Source: Pseudoalteromonas sp. CO133X (GTDB lineage Bacteria; Pseudomonadota; Gammaproteobacteria; Enterobacterales; Alteromonadaceae). Taken from it: DNA of 64,000 bases. Of this stretch, positions 42,213-52,189 are shown piece by piece. The stretch lies in the NCBI GenBank assembly GCA_004208945.1, contig SGPE01000029.1:186001-250000 (forward strand), in the 5' to 3' direction. The notes beneath the pieces were generated by a model that saw only the letters and a program-made list of their open reading frames with translations, made no database searches and was not told where the DNA came from. The first letter of the stretch is position 1. Each line of letters opens with the position of its first letter. Made by a program: the position numbers and the translations under genes.

Positions 42213-43415
42213 ATGACGACAGAACATGTTAAGCCTTGTGTGTTGCTCACGAGTAATCAATATAAACCTAATATTGGTGGAATTGAGAACTCGCTTTATC
42301 ACTTAGCACAAGAATACCTTCTGCTGGGCTATGAAGTTGTTATTGTAGCCAGTGATCTCAACCCAGAAAATAAAGAATTACCCGAAATCGAAATAGAAGA
42401 GGGTGTGACTATTTATCGCTACTGTTTCGGACGAAGTAGAGGTTTAGGGCGAGTGTTAAAGCAGACTTATAATGCTGTTAAGCTTTATAAAAAAGTTTTA
42501 CAGCGTCACTCACCGGTATTAACTATTTGTCGTTTTCACTTTAATGTTCTGTATTTAAAAGCCTTAAAATATAAAAATATTGTTTATTTAGTGCCTGGGG
42601 TTGTTGCTAACGAAACAAAAGCCAGCTACAGAGCTAATGATAATAAGCTACTAAAGCTAAAAGGGCACCTATCATTTTTTTTGCATAAAACTGTGCAACG
42701 TATGGCATTTAATAGCGCTGATAAATTATTTGTTTTCAGCGAAAACATGCAGCAGCAAATCCGAAATATTAACCGCTCTAAAGCAATGAATATTTGTAAG
42801 CCAGGCGTTAGTTTGTCTCGATTTAGTTTGGCGACACAAACTGAAAAATCTCAGCTAAAAAAAGAGCTAGGTTTACCAGAGCAAAGCAAGGCTTTTTTAT
42901 GTATAGGACGCTTTGTGAAAGCAAAGGGGTTTGATACTGCAATTGAAGCTTTAAAGCTTTTAAACGACAACAATGCGTCGCTTTGGCTACTAGGTGAAGG
43001 CGCTGAAGAGGCTGAATTACGCGCACTTTCTGAACGGTTAAATGTTAGTGATAGAGTGATCTTTTTAGGTCGCCAAAGTTGCCCTGAAAATTATTATAAA
43101 GCAGCTGACTTTTTCATTATGTCTTCAACATATGAGCCCTTAGGACAAACCATTTTAGAAGCGTTATCGTCAGGCTTACCTATTATAGGTGCAAAATCGA
43201 GCAGCAACGTAGTTACTGCGACGAGTGAGATTTTGGAGCCTTCAAACAATATATTGGTCGATGAGTATTCTGCCTCTGCTTTTGCCAGAGGAATGACGAG
43301 CTTAATGGCTTTACCTGAGACGCAGTATACTCAGTTACAATATGAAAATAGAGAACTTGCAGAGCAAAAATTTAGCTGGCGTGTGCTTGCTAAGGAGTTA
43401 GCAGGTGCTTTCTAA
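42213..43415 (+). CDS. Family 4 glycosyltransferase
   Basis: This is a GT-B glycosyltransferase (GT4) of 400 residues. The N-terminus has the glycine-containing acceptor loop YKPNIGGIENSLYHLAQEYL at ~17-36; the donor domain has FLCIGRFVKAKGFDTAIEAL (~224-243) and the STYEPLGQTILEALSSG (~305-321) E-x7-E-type motif. The ATG at 42213 gives a normal N-terminus 5 bases after the wzz stop; a longer frame would run 84 bases back into wzz. Sugar specificity is unknown. Confidence 0.87.
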   Translation: MTTEHVKPCVLLTSNQYKPNIGGIENSLYHLAQEYLLLGYEVVIVASDLNPENKELPEIEIEEGVTIYRYCFGRSRGLGRVLKQTYNAVKLYKKVLQRHSPVLTICRFHFNVLYLKALKYKNIVYLVPGVVANETKASYRANDNKLLKLKGHLSFFLHKTVQRMAFNSADKLFVFSENMQQQIRNINRSKAMNICKPGVSLSRFSLATQTEKSQLKKELGLPEQSKAFLCIGRFVKAKGFDTAIEALKLLNDNNASLWLLGEGAEEAELRALSERLNVSDRVIFLGRQSCPENYYKAADFFIMSSTYEPLGQTILEALSSGLPIIGAKSSSNVVTATSEILEPSNNILVDEYSASAFARGMTSLMALPETQYTQLQYENRELAEQKFSWRVLAKELAGAF

Positions 43416-43953
43416 GTTATTCTATTATTTATTAAAAATCATTAGTAGAGTCGTTAGTTCTGATAAATTACAGACTAAAATTGATCGCTTAGGCTATGCA
43501 TTGAGTATCCAAAAATACACTAGGCAAGGTGCTCAGATTGGAGAAAATACACTTATTATTGATACTAAACTCTCGTCTTCATCTAAAGGAGACCGTTTTT
43601 ATATCGGTAAAGATTGCACTATTACCGGAGCTACACTTTTAGGTCACGATGCTTCTCCTACATTGTTTTTAAAGGAACTGGTGGTTCACAAAGATAGCTA
43701 TAGGAAAGGATCTCGGCGCTCTTACCGAAAAGCAATTACCATCGGCGATAATGTTTTCATCGGTTGGGGGAGCATTATTTTACCTGGGGTCACTATTGGA
43801 AGTAACACTATCATTGGTGCAGGAAGTGTTGTCACAAAAGATATTCCTGATGGAGTGGTTGCGGCTGGAAACCCTGCTAAAGTTGTCAAGTCTACAGACG
43901 ACTACGTTACAGCTTATAGAGAAACCCTTAAAAAAGAGCCCGGTAATTTCTGA
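43405..43953 (+). CDS. Hexapeptide O-acetyltransferase
   Basis: This 182-residue left-handed beta-helix acyltransferase has repeats (AQIGENTLIIDTKLS, ITIGDNVFIGWGSIILPGVTIGSNTIIGAGSVVTKDIP) and the usual AAGNPAKVVKS end. It likely O-acetylates a sugar of the repeat unit. The start is GTG after TAAGGAG, overlapping the preceding glycosyltransferase gene by 11 bases. Its stop overlaps the next start by one base. Substrate is not predictable. Confidence 0.83.
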   Translation: MLSKLFYYLLKIISRVVSSDKLQTKIDRLGYALSIQKYTRQGAQIGENTLIIDTKLSSSSKGDRFYIGKDCTITGATLLGHDASPTLFLKELVVHKDSYRKGSRRSYRKAITIGDNVFIGWGSIILPGVTIGSNTIIGAGSVVTKDIPDGVVAAGNPAKVVKSTDDYVTAYRETLKKEPGNF

Positions 43954-45227
43954 TGTTAAAGCTCTTTTTTTCTAACGATGATGGGCCTTCATATGCGGAT
44001 AAGCTATGCGTATTTATGATGAGCCTTTATCTACTTGCTGATGTTGCTTCTGGATTTACTGTTCTTCAGTTAGGGGTGGATTTAAAGCTGTCACTGCTAT
44101 ACAAATTACCATTAACTGGATTGGTGCTGTTACTCGTACTGAAACTTGATCCAAGGTATTTTATTTTCTTATGCCTTTTATTAGCGATACTGCTCATGGG
44201 GCCGGTATTTCAATTACTCTCATACGCTGATACTTTCTTTTTTATTACTGACTTCTCAAACGTGTATAAAATCCTCATGCCAATGTCTATTTTTATTTAT
44301 TTTGGCCTGTTGGCTGCGCGTTGGGGGTTGTTTACTAGAAAATGGCTCGAAAGAATATTAATTAGTAATTTTGCTATCCTGTGTTTTAACTTATTTTTAG
44401 GTGCGTTAGGTTTTGGTCGCTCAAGTTATCAATTAAGAGATGGTGAAACGGCAGGTTCTAATGGTTTTATATATGCGGCAAATGAATTAGGTGCGACCAT
44501 GGTCGTGCTTTTCTCTTTTATGCTTCATATGTGTTGGAACTATAAGCGTAAGTGGTACATTGTGTTTTCTTTATTTACTGTGCTTTGTGGCTTACTTGTC
44601 GCCACTAAAACTGCCATGCTCGCTGCTGTAAGTCTTGTGTTTATTGTGCCTATTCTCAATGAAAGAGAGAGGCTGTTTAAAATGACTAAGCTGAAATTAT
44701 ATATTCTTGTACCTATGTTCTGTGCTATAGCGGTCATTGTATATGTAATTAACGATTTACTCATGGCTTTAGGCTTGTACGACAGACTCATGTGGGTATT
44801 GAGCCAAAAAGGCGTTTTAGGAATAATTCTATCTGGCAGAGATGAATTTGCACAAGAATTGTTAGTTGTTTACGTTAATTACCTAGAATTTTGGCAGCAA
44901 CTTATTGGGGTCGGAACTGCGGGAATCGCTGAGTTTATCCCTATAAAATACTCTGCAGAAATTGATGCGATCGATGTATTAGTTTACTTTGGATTCACTG
45001 GCTTATTTGTATGTTTTTCCTTTTACTTTTTTACCTTTATTAAAGCCTTAAAGCAGTGTGTTAGGCCTGAATCTATTTATAGTCCTGCGGTGTTGGCTGG
45101 TACTCTTATCCTGCTATTTTTATCGCAGCTGAGTGGCCATGTTTGGATTTCTGGCACGTTAGGGATTTCACTCGGTTGTTTTGTATCGTTATTATGGGTA
45201 GACACGGAAAGTAGGAGTAACTCATGA
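43953..45227 (+). CDS. wzy: Wzy-type O-antigen/EPS polymerase
   Basis: This highly hydrophobic 424-residue inner-membrane protein has about 10-12 transmembrane segments and a larger periplasmic loop in the second half (between ~290 and ~350, with GRDEFAQELLVVYVNYLEF). This is the layout of O-antigen polymerases, which join repeat units on the periplasmic face. Sequence conservation in Wzy is very low, so the call rests on topology and position between wzz, an acetyltransferase and glycosyltransferases. A WaaL-like ligase is the alternative. It overlaps the next gene by ATGA. Confidence 0.8.
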   Translation: MLKLFFSNDDGPSYADKLCVFMMSLYLLADVASGFTVLQLGVDLKLSLLYKLPLTGLVLLLVLKLDPRYFIFLCLLLAILLMGPVFQLLSYADTFFFITDFSNVYKILMPMSIFIYFGLLAARWGLFTRKWLERILISNFAILCFNLFLGALGFGRSSYQLRDGETAGSNGFIYAANELGATMVVLFSFMLHMCWNYKRKWYIVFSLFTVLCGLLVATKTAMLAAVSLVFIVPILNERERLFKMTKLKLYILVPMFCAIAVIVYVINDLLMALGLYDRLMWVLSQKGVLGIILSGRDEFAQELLVVYVNYLEFWQQLIGVGTAGIAEFIPIKYSAEIDAIDVLVYFGFTGLFVCFSFYFFTFIKALKQCVRPESIYSPAVLAGTLILLFLSQLSGHVWISGTLGISLGCFVSLLWVDTESRSNS

Positions 45228-46108
45228 CATCATGCCAACCTCTCGTGAGTGTTTGGATACCAACCTACAACCGACTTTCACTTCTCAAAAGAGCTGTTGA
45301 GTCGGTAAAAAAGCAAACTTATAAAAACATAGAAATATTTATCGTTGATAATGGCTCTACAGATGGGACTGTTGAGTACTTAAAACAGTTAGCTGGCGAG
45401 AATGAAAATATTCGCTTTCACTGTTTTGGCGAAAATGAGGGCGCATGTCGTGCTCGCAACTATGCAATTCAACATTCTCAAGGTGAGTATGTGACAGGCC
45501 TTGATGATGATGATGAATTTTTACCAACCAGAATCGCAGACTTAGTTGAGGCATTTGAAGAGAAATATGCCTTTGTTTGTAGCGGCTATATTTGGGATTA
45601 CGGTCAAACTCAACGACCTATCTTAAATTCAGATATGATCATTGATATAGATGCTCAGCTGAACTTCAATCAAGCGTCTAATCAAGTTCTTACTAGGAGA
45701 GCGCGCTTAATAGAGGCAGGATTATTTGATGAGTCAGTTGTGTCATCTCAGGATTGGGAACTGTGGACTCGAATGATTTTGAAATTTGGTGCTGCGAAAC
45801 GAATAAGTACTCCTTCATATATAGTGCATACTGCTCATGACAAACCCAGAATTACGGATAATCAAAAGAATCGCTCTGTAGGGTTCCAACAATTTTACGA
45901 TCGGTATGGTCATTTAATGTCAAAAAGAAACAAAAAGTGTTTTGATTTTTTGGTTTATTACAGTAGCGGTCAAAAAGTAAACCTGCTAACTGTATTTAAA
46001 TACTTTACTCCTCCTATTGCGGGGAAATTACTGAGAGCATGGCTGGCTTCGTTATTTCCTGGACTTGCTAAAAAGAGATTAGAGCGTTTTAGAAAGGTTC
46101 AAAAATGA
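45224..46108 (+). CDS. Family 2 glycosyltransferase
   Basis: This GT2 enzyme of 294 residues has the classic start VSVWIPTYNRLSLLKRAVES (~8-27), IFIVDNGSTDGTVEYL (~39-54) and the metal-binding GLDDDDEFLP (~94-103). SSQDWELWTRM (~173-183) provides the likely catalytic Asp/Trp region. It overlaps wzy by 4 bases and the following glycosyltransferase by 4 bases, so translation of these genes is coupled. Donor and acceptor are unknown. Confidence 0.88.
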   Translation: MTSCQPLVSVWIPTYNRLSLLKRAVESVKKQTYKNIEIFIVDNGSTDGTVEYLKQLAGENENIRFHCFGENEGACRARNYAIQHSQGEYVTGLDDDDEFLPTRIADLVEAFEEKYAFVCSGYIWDYGQTQRPILNSDMIIDIDAQLNFNQASNQVLTRRARLIEAGLFDESVVSSQDWELWTRMILKFGAAKRISTPSYIVHTAHDKPRITDNQKNRSVGFQQFYDRYGHLMSKRNKKCFDFLVYYSSGQKVNLLTVFKYFTPPIAGKLLRAWLASLFPGLAKKRLERFRKVQK

Positions 46109-47190
46109 GTAAGATTTGTTTTATTGCAAACCTTTTTCCATCAAAAAAAGACCCTTCATTTGGTAGCTTTGTGGGTAAAAATTATCTACAGCTTCAGACA
46201 CAAGGGAATCATATTGTAAGTAAAGTCGTTATTGATCACCGTGCTTCAGGTTTTGCAAAGCTTATCTGCTATATAAAATTCATTGCAAGCGGGATGTATG
46301 CGATAAGTAAGCGGAATTATGACTTCATTTATTTTCATTACTTAACATATTCGACCCTTTGCCTTATTCCTTTTCTATTGGTTGGAAAGCCGAAGTACGT
46401 AGTAAATATTCATGGTGATGATCTTGTTGGTAATACAACTATCCATAAAGTAATGGGATTTGCGTCTAAGTTAATATTAAAAAAAAGTACTGCAGTCGTT
46501 GTTCCATCATCCTATTTCAAAGATAAACTTCTTGAGTTACATCCTTGGTATGATAAGGAGAAAATTATTGTATCTCCGTCTGGTGGTGTGGATTTTGATA
46601 TATTTAAACCAACCATCAGCCCTTCACCATCTTTTTTTACTTTAGGGTATGTCTCTCGAATAGATGAAGGGAAAGGGTGGCAAGAATTGCTAGAAGCCTT
46701 AGTGTTAATTAGACAGTCTCACCCTCATTTGATTAGTAAACTAAGGTTGAATATCTATGGCACAGGCGCAGAGGTTGACGAACTAGTAAACACAATAGCC
46801 AACAGTGACTTATCTTCATTGGTTACATACTATGGGGCATTAGAACCAAATCTATTAGTTGATAAGTATAGTGAAATGGATGCTTTTATTTTTCCAACTC
46901 ACAGAGAAAGTTTTGGTTTAGTGGCCGTAGAAGCTCTTGCATGCGGAACACCCGTTTTAGCATCCAACATCAGCCCAGTGAATGACATAGTCATACCTGG
47001 TAAAAACGGTTTACTGTTTGATGTAAAAGATAAAAACTCTATTGCCGATACAATCGTCGAATTACTAGAAATGGCACCTCAAGACTATGAATTACTGAGC
47101 TCATTTGCTCGTCAATCGGTATGTAACTATCGTTCAACTGAAGTCGCGCAGCATTTAGAAAATGAACTCAAAAAGCGATTATTACCCTAG
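46105..47190 (+). CDS. Family 4 glycosyltransferase
   Basis: This GT-B glycosyltransferase (GT4) has 361 residues. It opens with ICFIANLFPSKKDPSFGSFV, typical of this family, has VNIHGDDLVGNT (~107-118), the donor-site GYVSRIDEGKGWQELLEAL (~180-198) and the FPTHRESFGLVAVEALACG (~262-280) motif with the conserved Glu pair. It is coupled by ATGA to the previous GT2 gene and followed 9 bases later by ugd. Specificity is unknown. Confidence 0.88.
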   Translation: MSKICFIANLFPSKKDPSFGSFVGKNYLQLQTQGNHIVSKVVIDHRASGFAKLICYIKFIASGMYAISKRNYDFIYFHYLTYSTLCLIPFLLVGKPKYVVNIHGDDLVGNTTIHKVMGFASKLILKKSTAVVVPSSYFKDKLLELHPWYDKEKIIVSPSGGVDFDIFKPTISPSPSFFTLGYVSRIDEGKGWQELLEALVLIRQSHPHLISKLRLNIYGTGAEVDELVNTIANSDLSSLVTYYGALEPNLLVDKYSEMDAFIFPTHRESFGLVAVEALACGTPVLASNISPVNDIVIPGKNGLLFDVKDKNSIADTIVELLEMAPQDYELLSSFARQSVCNYRSTEVAQHLENELKKRLLP

Positions 47191-47199
47191 GAAAGTTTA

Positions 47200-48366
47200 A
47201 TGAAAATCACTATTGTTGGAACTGGTTATGTAGGCTTATCAAATGCAATGCTACTTGCTCAGCATAACCAAGTTATTGCACTGGATATTATTGAAGAAAA
47301 AGTTGAGTTGCTTAATTCTGGTAAGTCGCCAATTATCGATACAGAAATCGAAGCATTCTTGATGAATAAAGATTTACAGTTTTCGGCAACCACAGATAAG
47401 CACTTAGCATTGAAAGATGCTGAATTTGTGATTATTGCAACACCCACTGATTACGACCCTGATACTAACTATTTTAATACGGGTTCAGTTGAAGCGGTTA
47501 TTAATGATGTTTTAGCTATCAATCCTGATGCAACGATGGTGATTAAGTCTACGGTTCCGGTTGGCTTTACTAAAGCAATAAAAGAGCAGGTGAATAGCGA
47601 CAATATCATTTTTTCTCCAGAGTTTCTGCGTGAAGGTAAAGCACTTTACGATAACTTGCACCCATCACGCATTATCGTTGGTGAGAAAAGTGAGCGTGCA
47701 AAGGTATTTGCTGAGTTATTAAAACAAGGTGCAGAAAAAGAACATATTGATATCTTATTTACCGACTCAACAGAAGCCGAAGCGATTAAGCTGTTTTCAA
47801 ATACCTATTTAGCGATGCGCGTAGCCTATTTTAATGAGCTTGATAGCTATGCCCAAAGCCATGACCTTGATGCTAAGCAAATAATTCAAGGTGTTGGTTT
47901 AGATCCGCGTATTGGCTCTCATTATAATAACCCTTCGTTTGGATATGGCGGATATTGCTTACCAAAAGATACCAAGCAATTACTAGCAAACTATAAAGAT
48001 GTGCCGAATAATATGATTCGAGCAATTGTTGATGCAAACTCGACAAGAAAGGACTTTATTGCCGAATCAATTATTAAACAAAACCCTAAAGTCGTAGGGA
48101 TTTATAGGCTGGTCATGAAGTCCGGATCTGACAACTTTAGGGCTTCAGCTGTGCAAGGCATTATGAAGCGCATTAAAGCAAAAGGCATTGAGGTTATTAT
48201 TTATGAGCCTAGCCTACAAGAGAGTGAGTTCTTTAATTCCGAAGTCGTAAAAACAATTGATGAACTCAAATCACGCGCCGATATTATTATTTCGAATCGA
48301 AATACCGATGAATTGGCTGATGTAGCTGAAAAAGTGTACACACGCGATTTGTTTGGTAGTGATTAG
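47200..48366 (+). CDS. ugd: UDP-glucose 6-dehydrogenase
   Basis: This enzyme oxidises UDP-glucose to UDP-glucuronate, feeding uronic acids to the polysaccharide. It is a 388-residue, short-form enzyme. The Rossmann motif [10 protein letters not shown] is at 7-16, STVPVGFTK near 119-127, and the catalytic Cys253 lies in [20 protein letters not shown] precedes the ATG. It ends the long plus-strand run. galU, which makes UDP-glucose, lies 545 bp downstream, and a UDP-glucuronate 4-epimerase lies at 56532, giving a full path to UDP-galacturonate. Confidence 0.94.
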   Translation: MKITIVGTGYVGLSNAMLLAQHNQVIALDIIEEKVELLNSGKSPIIDTEIEAFLMNKDLQFSATTDKHLALKDAEFVIIATPTDYDPDTNYFNTGSVEAVINDVLAINPDATMVIKSTVPVGFTKAIKEQVNSDNIIFSPEFLREGKALYDNLHPSRIIVGEKSERAKVFAELLKQGAEKEHIDILFTDSTEAEAIKLFSNTYLAMRVAYFNELDSYAQSHDLDAKQIIQGVGLDPRIGSHYNNPSFGYGGYCLPKDTKQLLANYKDVPNNMIRAIVDANSTRKDFIAESIIKQNPKVVGIYRLVMKSGSDNFRASAVQGIMKRIKAKGIEVIIYEPSLQESEFFNSEVVKTIDELKSRADIIISNRNTDELADVAEKVYTRDLFGSD

Positions 48367-48911
48367 TTATTTATTACCATAATTAAATGTTAACTAAGCC
48401 TTTTATCTTTAGGTGAGGGGCTTGGTTAATTCAATAGTATGGTTTTATTTTGCGCTGTATTTCCCCACGTTTTTTCAACACAAAAAGTGTCATTATTTAT
48501 TGTTAACATGAAGAATATTAATAATAAATTACCTTAGGTTTGATATAATGTTCCCCTTTTGAGTGGTATAATTGTTCCCTCGTTACGGCAAATAAATGCT
48601 TTTCGTAAACGCATTATTTTAGTCACGATTTAGCATTTTATTTAGTTGAGCGCGTAACAATAAATGATTGATTATGTCGCACCCTGTTTTTACTCAGCAA
48701 GTCATAAAATAAAAAATAGCGGGTATTAAATTAGCTTAGCGACTTAGCCTAAAAGGGCATGAGCTTCAAAGGGTTACCATATTTGATGAAGTGAGCGAAG
48801 TTTTGCCTCGCTTGTATGAGTAGTAAAAGTGATGATTTGTTCATATTCGAGCAAGCTTTACACTGCTAACTTATTTATAAATTTGAGTTAATATTTAAAA
48901 AAGGACTTAAT
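48367..48911 (+). other. Non-coding region between ugd and galU
   Basis: This 545-bp AT-rich region lacks a credible gene. It starts with an imperfect hairpin (TTAACTAAGCC pairing with GGCTTGGTTAA, 48390-48429) that may end the polysaccharide transcript, although no T-run follows. At 48544-48556 and 48567-48580 it holds a direct repeat, TATAAT followed by (T)GTTCCC, 23 bp apart. Nothing else stands out. The galU promoter must be inside it. Confidence 0.5.
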
Positions 48912-49820
48912 ATGAAAGCTGTTATCCCTGTTGCGGGTCTTGGAACTCGTATGCTTCCAATGACAAAAGCCATTCCAAAGGAAATGTTGCCGCTTGTCGA
49001 TAAACCTCTTATTCAATACATTGTTGATGAATGTGTAGCGGCAGGCATTAAAGAGATTGTGCTTGTAACACATAGCTCTAAAAATGCCATTGAAAACCAC
49101 TTTGATACCAGCTTTGAGCTCGAAGCGACACTCGAAAAGCGTGTTAAACGTACTTTATTAGAAGAAGTACGCTCTATTTGCCCTGATGATGTGACGATTA
49201 TGCATGTGCGTCAAGGCGAAGCAAAAGGGCTTGGTCATGCTGTATTGTGTGCGAAACCTATCGTCGGTGATGATGACTTTGTTGTTGTGCTACCAGACGT
49301 CATTCTTGATAGCTATACAGCGGATCAAAAAACAGAAAATATTGCTGCCATGATCAAACGCTTCAAAGAAGTCAGAGCAAGCCAAATCATGCTTGAGCCT
49401 GTTGCAGCTGAAGATGTTAGTAAATATGGTATTGCTGATATTGGTGGAGTGACGATTAAAGCTGGCGAAAGCGCACCGATCAAAACTATGGTAGAAAAGC
49501 CAAAAACTGAAGAAGCGCCATCGAATCTTGCGGTTGTTGGTCGTTATGTATTGTCTAAAGCTATTTGGCCTATCCTAGCAAAAACCTCGGCAGGGGCTGG
49601 TGGCGAAATTCAATTAACAGATGCAATCGATGCATTGATGGAAGCTGAAATAGTCGAAGCGTTCCACATGAGTGGCCGTTCACACGACTGTGGTGACAAG
49701 CTAGGCTATTTAAAAGCAATCATCGAATACGGTATGCGTGATGAAAAGCTAGGTGCTGAGTTTTCAGAGTTTGTTGCACAAGCAGTTGCACCACAGCCAG
49801 CTCATTTAAAAGCGGTTTAA
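48912..49820 (+). CDS. galU: UTP-glucose-1-phosphate uridylyltransferase
   Basis: This enzyme makes UDP-glucose from UTP and glucose-1-phosphate. The 302-residue GalU carries the N-terminal [20 protein letters not shown], the [13 protein letters not shown] segment, and [20 protein letters not shown] around 196-215. AAGGA precedes the ATG. It has its own upstream non-coding region and terminator, so it is a separate transcript. It supplies Ugd and other UDP-sugar steps of the polysaccharide locus. Confidence 0.96.
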   Translation: MKAVIPVAGLGTRMLPMTKAIPKEMLPLVDKPLIQYIVDECVAAGIKEIVLVTHSSKNAIENHFDTSFELEATLEKRVKRTLLEEVRSICPDDVTIMHVRQGEAKGLGHAVLCAKPIVGDDDFVVVLPDVILDSYTADQKTENIAAMIKRFKEVRASQIMLEPVAAEDVSKYGIADIGGVTIKAGESAPIKTMVEKPKTEEAPSNLAVVGRYVLSKAIWPILAKTSAGAGGEIQLTDAIDALMEAEIVEAFHMSGRSHDCGDKLGYLKAIIEYGMRDEKLGAEFSEFVAQAVAPQPAHLKAV

Positions 49821-49847
49821 TACTGTTTGCTGGTTTAGAGTACACAG

Positions 49848-49875
49848 AACGCCTGCATTAATGCAGGCGTTTTTG
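49848..49875 (+). terminator. Rho-independent terminator after galU
   Basis: AACGCCTGCAT-ta-ATGCAGGCGTT is a perfect 11-bp stem followed by TTTTG, 27 bases after the galU stop. Confidence 0.9.
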
Positions 49876-49911
49876 TTTCTAATCGTTATTGACTAAATTA
49901 GATACAAGTAG

Positions 49912-49979
49912 TCGCGATTTTATGTCGCGCAAGTCAAATGCAGCCAGCCTAATCCTAATCGCGACTTTATGTCGCGCAA
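49912..49979. repeat. Pair of short palindromic direct repeats
   Basis: Two 21-bp copies (49912-49932 and 49959-49979) differ at one base; each contains CGCGA-N7-TCGCG with loop TTTTATG or CTTTATG variants. They lie in the gap between convergent galU and the sugar kinase gene and belong to the GCGCG-type palindromic repeats scattered through the window. Confidence 0.75.
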
Positions 49980-49984
49980 CAACC

Positions 49985-51061
49985 TTAATTATTGATTTCT
50001 AAAATCGCTTTAAGGGTATGCTCTTTATCAAGAATATCGCGATACAGTGCAAACTGATTACGAGCCCGCTCTAAATTGTGGTTCGCATGTTTAGTGGCAA
50101 AGTAATTATCACCATCAATAAAGTCAGTCAAAAAGCGTAAGCCAATCATAAACGTCATGACTTTGGTGCCTAGCCAAAAGCTTTGTTTTTCGGCATCGGT
50201 GATCACATTTTGCAGCGGTTCAACATAGCCTTTTACAATTGCTGCGAAAATTTCTTCACGCACGCGAACATTATTTAAGTTAGTTGAATCCTCTTGCTCA
50301 GGTGAACAGAATGTACGTACCATATCGCCAAAATCAAACAGCCAATAGCCAGGCATACAGGTATCAAGATCGATCACCGCTTTCGCACTGTCTGACTTTG
50401 TGCAAAACAGCATATTGTTGATTTTGGTATCATTATGGCAAGGTCTTAAAGGAATGGTGCCTTCAAGCGCTTTTAGTTCTGCAACGAGGCTTTGCTGTTC
50501 TAAGCAAAAATCAACATCGTCTTGGCATAGTGCAGTTCTGTTCAGTGGGTTTTGCTCTAGCACTTTTTTGAAGGCATCAAATCGCATTTCTAGGTTATGA
50601 AAGTTAGGAATAACATGGTGTAACTGTTCAGCCTGAAAATCTTGCAGAGCAAGGGCGAATTGACCAAATGCATTGGCCGCAGTTTGTGCTTGCGAGATGC
50701 TGGCTACAACATCTTCACTATAACTGCCGCCAATAAATTCGAGTGCGCGCCATACTCCTTGGTCATATTCAACCAAAAAGTCATTTTCAATAGTGGGTAC
50801 GTGACGAATAATATCTAAATCATACTCACCATTATTATTTTTCTTAGTTAAGTGCTGTTCTATTAAACGTGCATTCTCAACGAGCTTCTCAGGGGCTGGA
50901 AATACATCCGTATTTAACTTTTGTACCACCAAGGCCTGATCATCTGTTTTAAGTAGCATGGTTGTGTTTATATGACCATTTCCAATTGGCTTTAAGCTAA
51001 TATTGGCGTCGTTTAGGCCATAGCACTGAGATAAATGCTCAGCTACAGGGTTTGACTTCAT
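49985..51061 (-). CDS. N-acetylhexosamine 1-kinase-like phosphotransferase (NahK family)
   Basis: This APH-fold sugar kinase has 358 residues from the chosen start. The N-terminal PIGNGHINTTMLLK and LVVQKLNTDVFPAPEKLVEN patterns closely resemble NahK, which phosphorylates GlcNAc or GalNAc at C1. The catalytic loop is CHNDTKINNMLF and the metal-binding Asp is in AVIDLDTCMPG. An ATG at 51061 gives the N-terminus expected for NahK; starts at 51079 or 51130 are possible but overlap the upstream nucleotidyltransferase gene. The pair would make a sugar-1-phosphate and then a nucleotide sugar. Exact sugar is unproven. Confidence 0.78.
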   Translation of the reverse strand: MKSNPVAEHLSQCYGLNDANISLKPIGNGHINTTMLLKTDDQALVVQKLNTDVFPAPEKLVENARLIEQHLTKKNNNGEYDLDIIRHVPTIENDFLVEYDQGVWRALEFIGGSYSEDVVASISQAQTAANAFGQFALALQDFQAEQLHHVIPNFHNLEMRFDAFKKVLEQNPLNRTALCQDDVDFCLEQQSLVAELKALEGTIPLRPCHNDTKINNMLFCTKSDSAKAVIDLDTCMPGYWLFDFGDMVRTFCSPEQEDSTNLNNVRVREEIFAAIVKGYVEPLQNVITDAEKQSFWLGTKVMTFMIGLRFLTDFIDGDNYFATKHANHNLERARNQFALYRDILDKEHTLKAILEINN

Positions 51062-51068
51062 TGAGAGT

Positions 51069-51989
51069 TCACTCTTCATTTTTGATTGCACTGGGGCGAT
51101 GACTGCTATTTCTTCCGTGATATAATTCATAAAGCTTTTTCGAAACCTTTTCTAGCTCTGATTTGTAAGTCACACCATACCAAGGTGATTGTGCTTTATA
51201 GACAATGACAGATTGGTGTTTACCTTGGATGGCGGCTTGGATTTGGTCGGGCAAATAATACTCTTTTGTGACACCGTTGTCATTACTTTCTAGGAACTCA
51301 AAAAAGCCGCTTTCTAAGTAATTGAACACATCGGGAGTTATTCCCCAAAAGCTCATGGAGCCTAGTGAGTCATCTGTCATCACCACTCTTTTACCTTGCG
51401 GCGTATCGCCGTAGAGAGTGGTATTTTCGCGTTCAATATTTAAGTATTCAATCACATTAGTGAGTTGCTGCTGTTCATCTACCTCACATAGCCCACGGTT
51501 AACTCCCCCTTCATCTGACAGAGTTTGGCTAATAGGATAACCAACCATGGCCCATTGCGTGCTGTGCTTAAAGTGCTCAGCAACTATTTCAAACGAAGTA
51601 TCGCCATAATAGTCATCAGCGGTGATCACAATTGCAGGGTTATGTACATAAGGCTTTGCACAAAGCAGTGCATGCCCAGTTCCCCATGGCTTGATGCGAT
51701 CTGCAGCTAGGTGGCTGAACTTATCGGGTAACGCATCAATGCTTTGCTCAACTAATACAACATCGAGGTCATCAGGAAGCCGAGGTAAGATTGTGGCCTC
51801 AAGTTCAGCACGAATTTTTTGATTAATAATGATCACAACTTGGCTAACACCCACTTTGACTGCATCGGCGATACTTAGCTCCATGATTGTGCGACCAAGA
51901 GTTGGAATTTCAGCGATTTGTTTATTTCCGCCAAAGCGACTACCTAAGCCACCAGCTAATACAACTAAAGTGAGAGAATCTTGTGCCAT
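51069..51989 (-). CDS. Sugar-1-phosphate nucleotidyltransferase
   Basis: This 306-residue GT-A fold nucleotidyltransferase has the LAGGLGSRFGGNKQIAEI signature near residues 11-28, the metal-binding ITADDYYGD near 109-117 and a SMSFWGI segment. It differs from GalU and RmlA in sequence. Next to a NahK-like 1-kinase it most likely converts GlcNAc-1-P or GalNAc-1-P to the UDP-sugar. The ATG at 51989 was chosen because a longer frame to 52088 has no protein character. It is the upstream gene of a two-gene minus-strand unit. Confidence 0.78.
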   Translation of the reverse strand: MAQDSLTLVVLAGGLGSRFGGNKQIAEIPTLGRTIMELSIADAVKVGVSQVVIIINQKIRAELEATILPRLPDDLDVVLVEQSIDALPDKFSHLAADRIKPWGTGHALLCAKPYVHNPAIVITADDYYGDTSFEIVAEHFKHSTQWAMVGYPISQTLSDEGGVNRGLCEVDEQQQLTNVIEYLNIERENTTLYGDTPQGKRVVMTDDSLGSMSFWGITPDVFNYLESGFFEFLESNDNGVTKEYYLPDQIQAAIQGKHQSVIVYKAQSPWYGVTYKSELEKVSKKLYELYHGRNSSHRPSAIKNEE

Positions 51990-52189
51990 TATATCTATTA
52001 AATAAAAAACAAAATCTGAGTCTATCAGAAACAAACAAAACGTAGGAGGCGTTTTAATATTGAATCGTTTATTTACGGTTGGAGCCATTCTGTGTGCATT
52101 ATTTTAACGAGTAATGTTTACTCGCATCCCCTTTACCTCAGTGGTATATTGTCATTTGAGGGTATTACATTGTTTAAGTAGAGTGGGCG

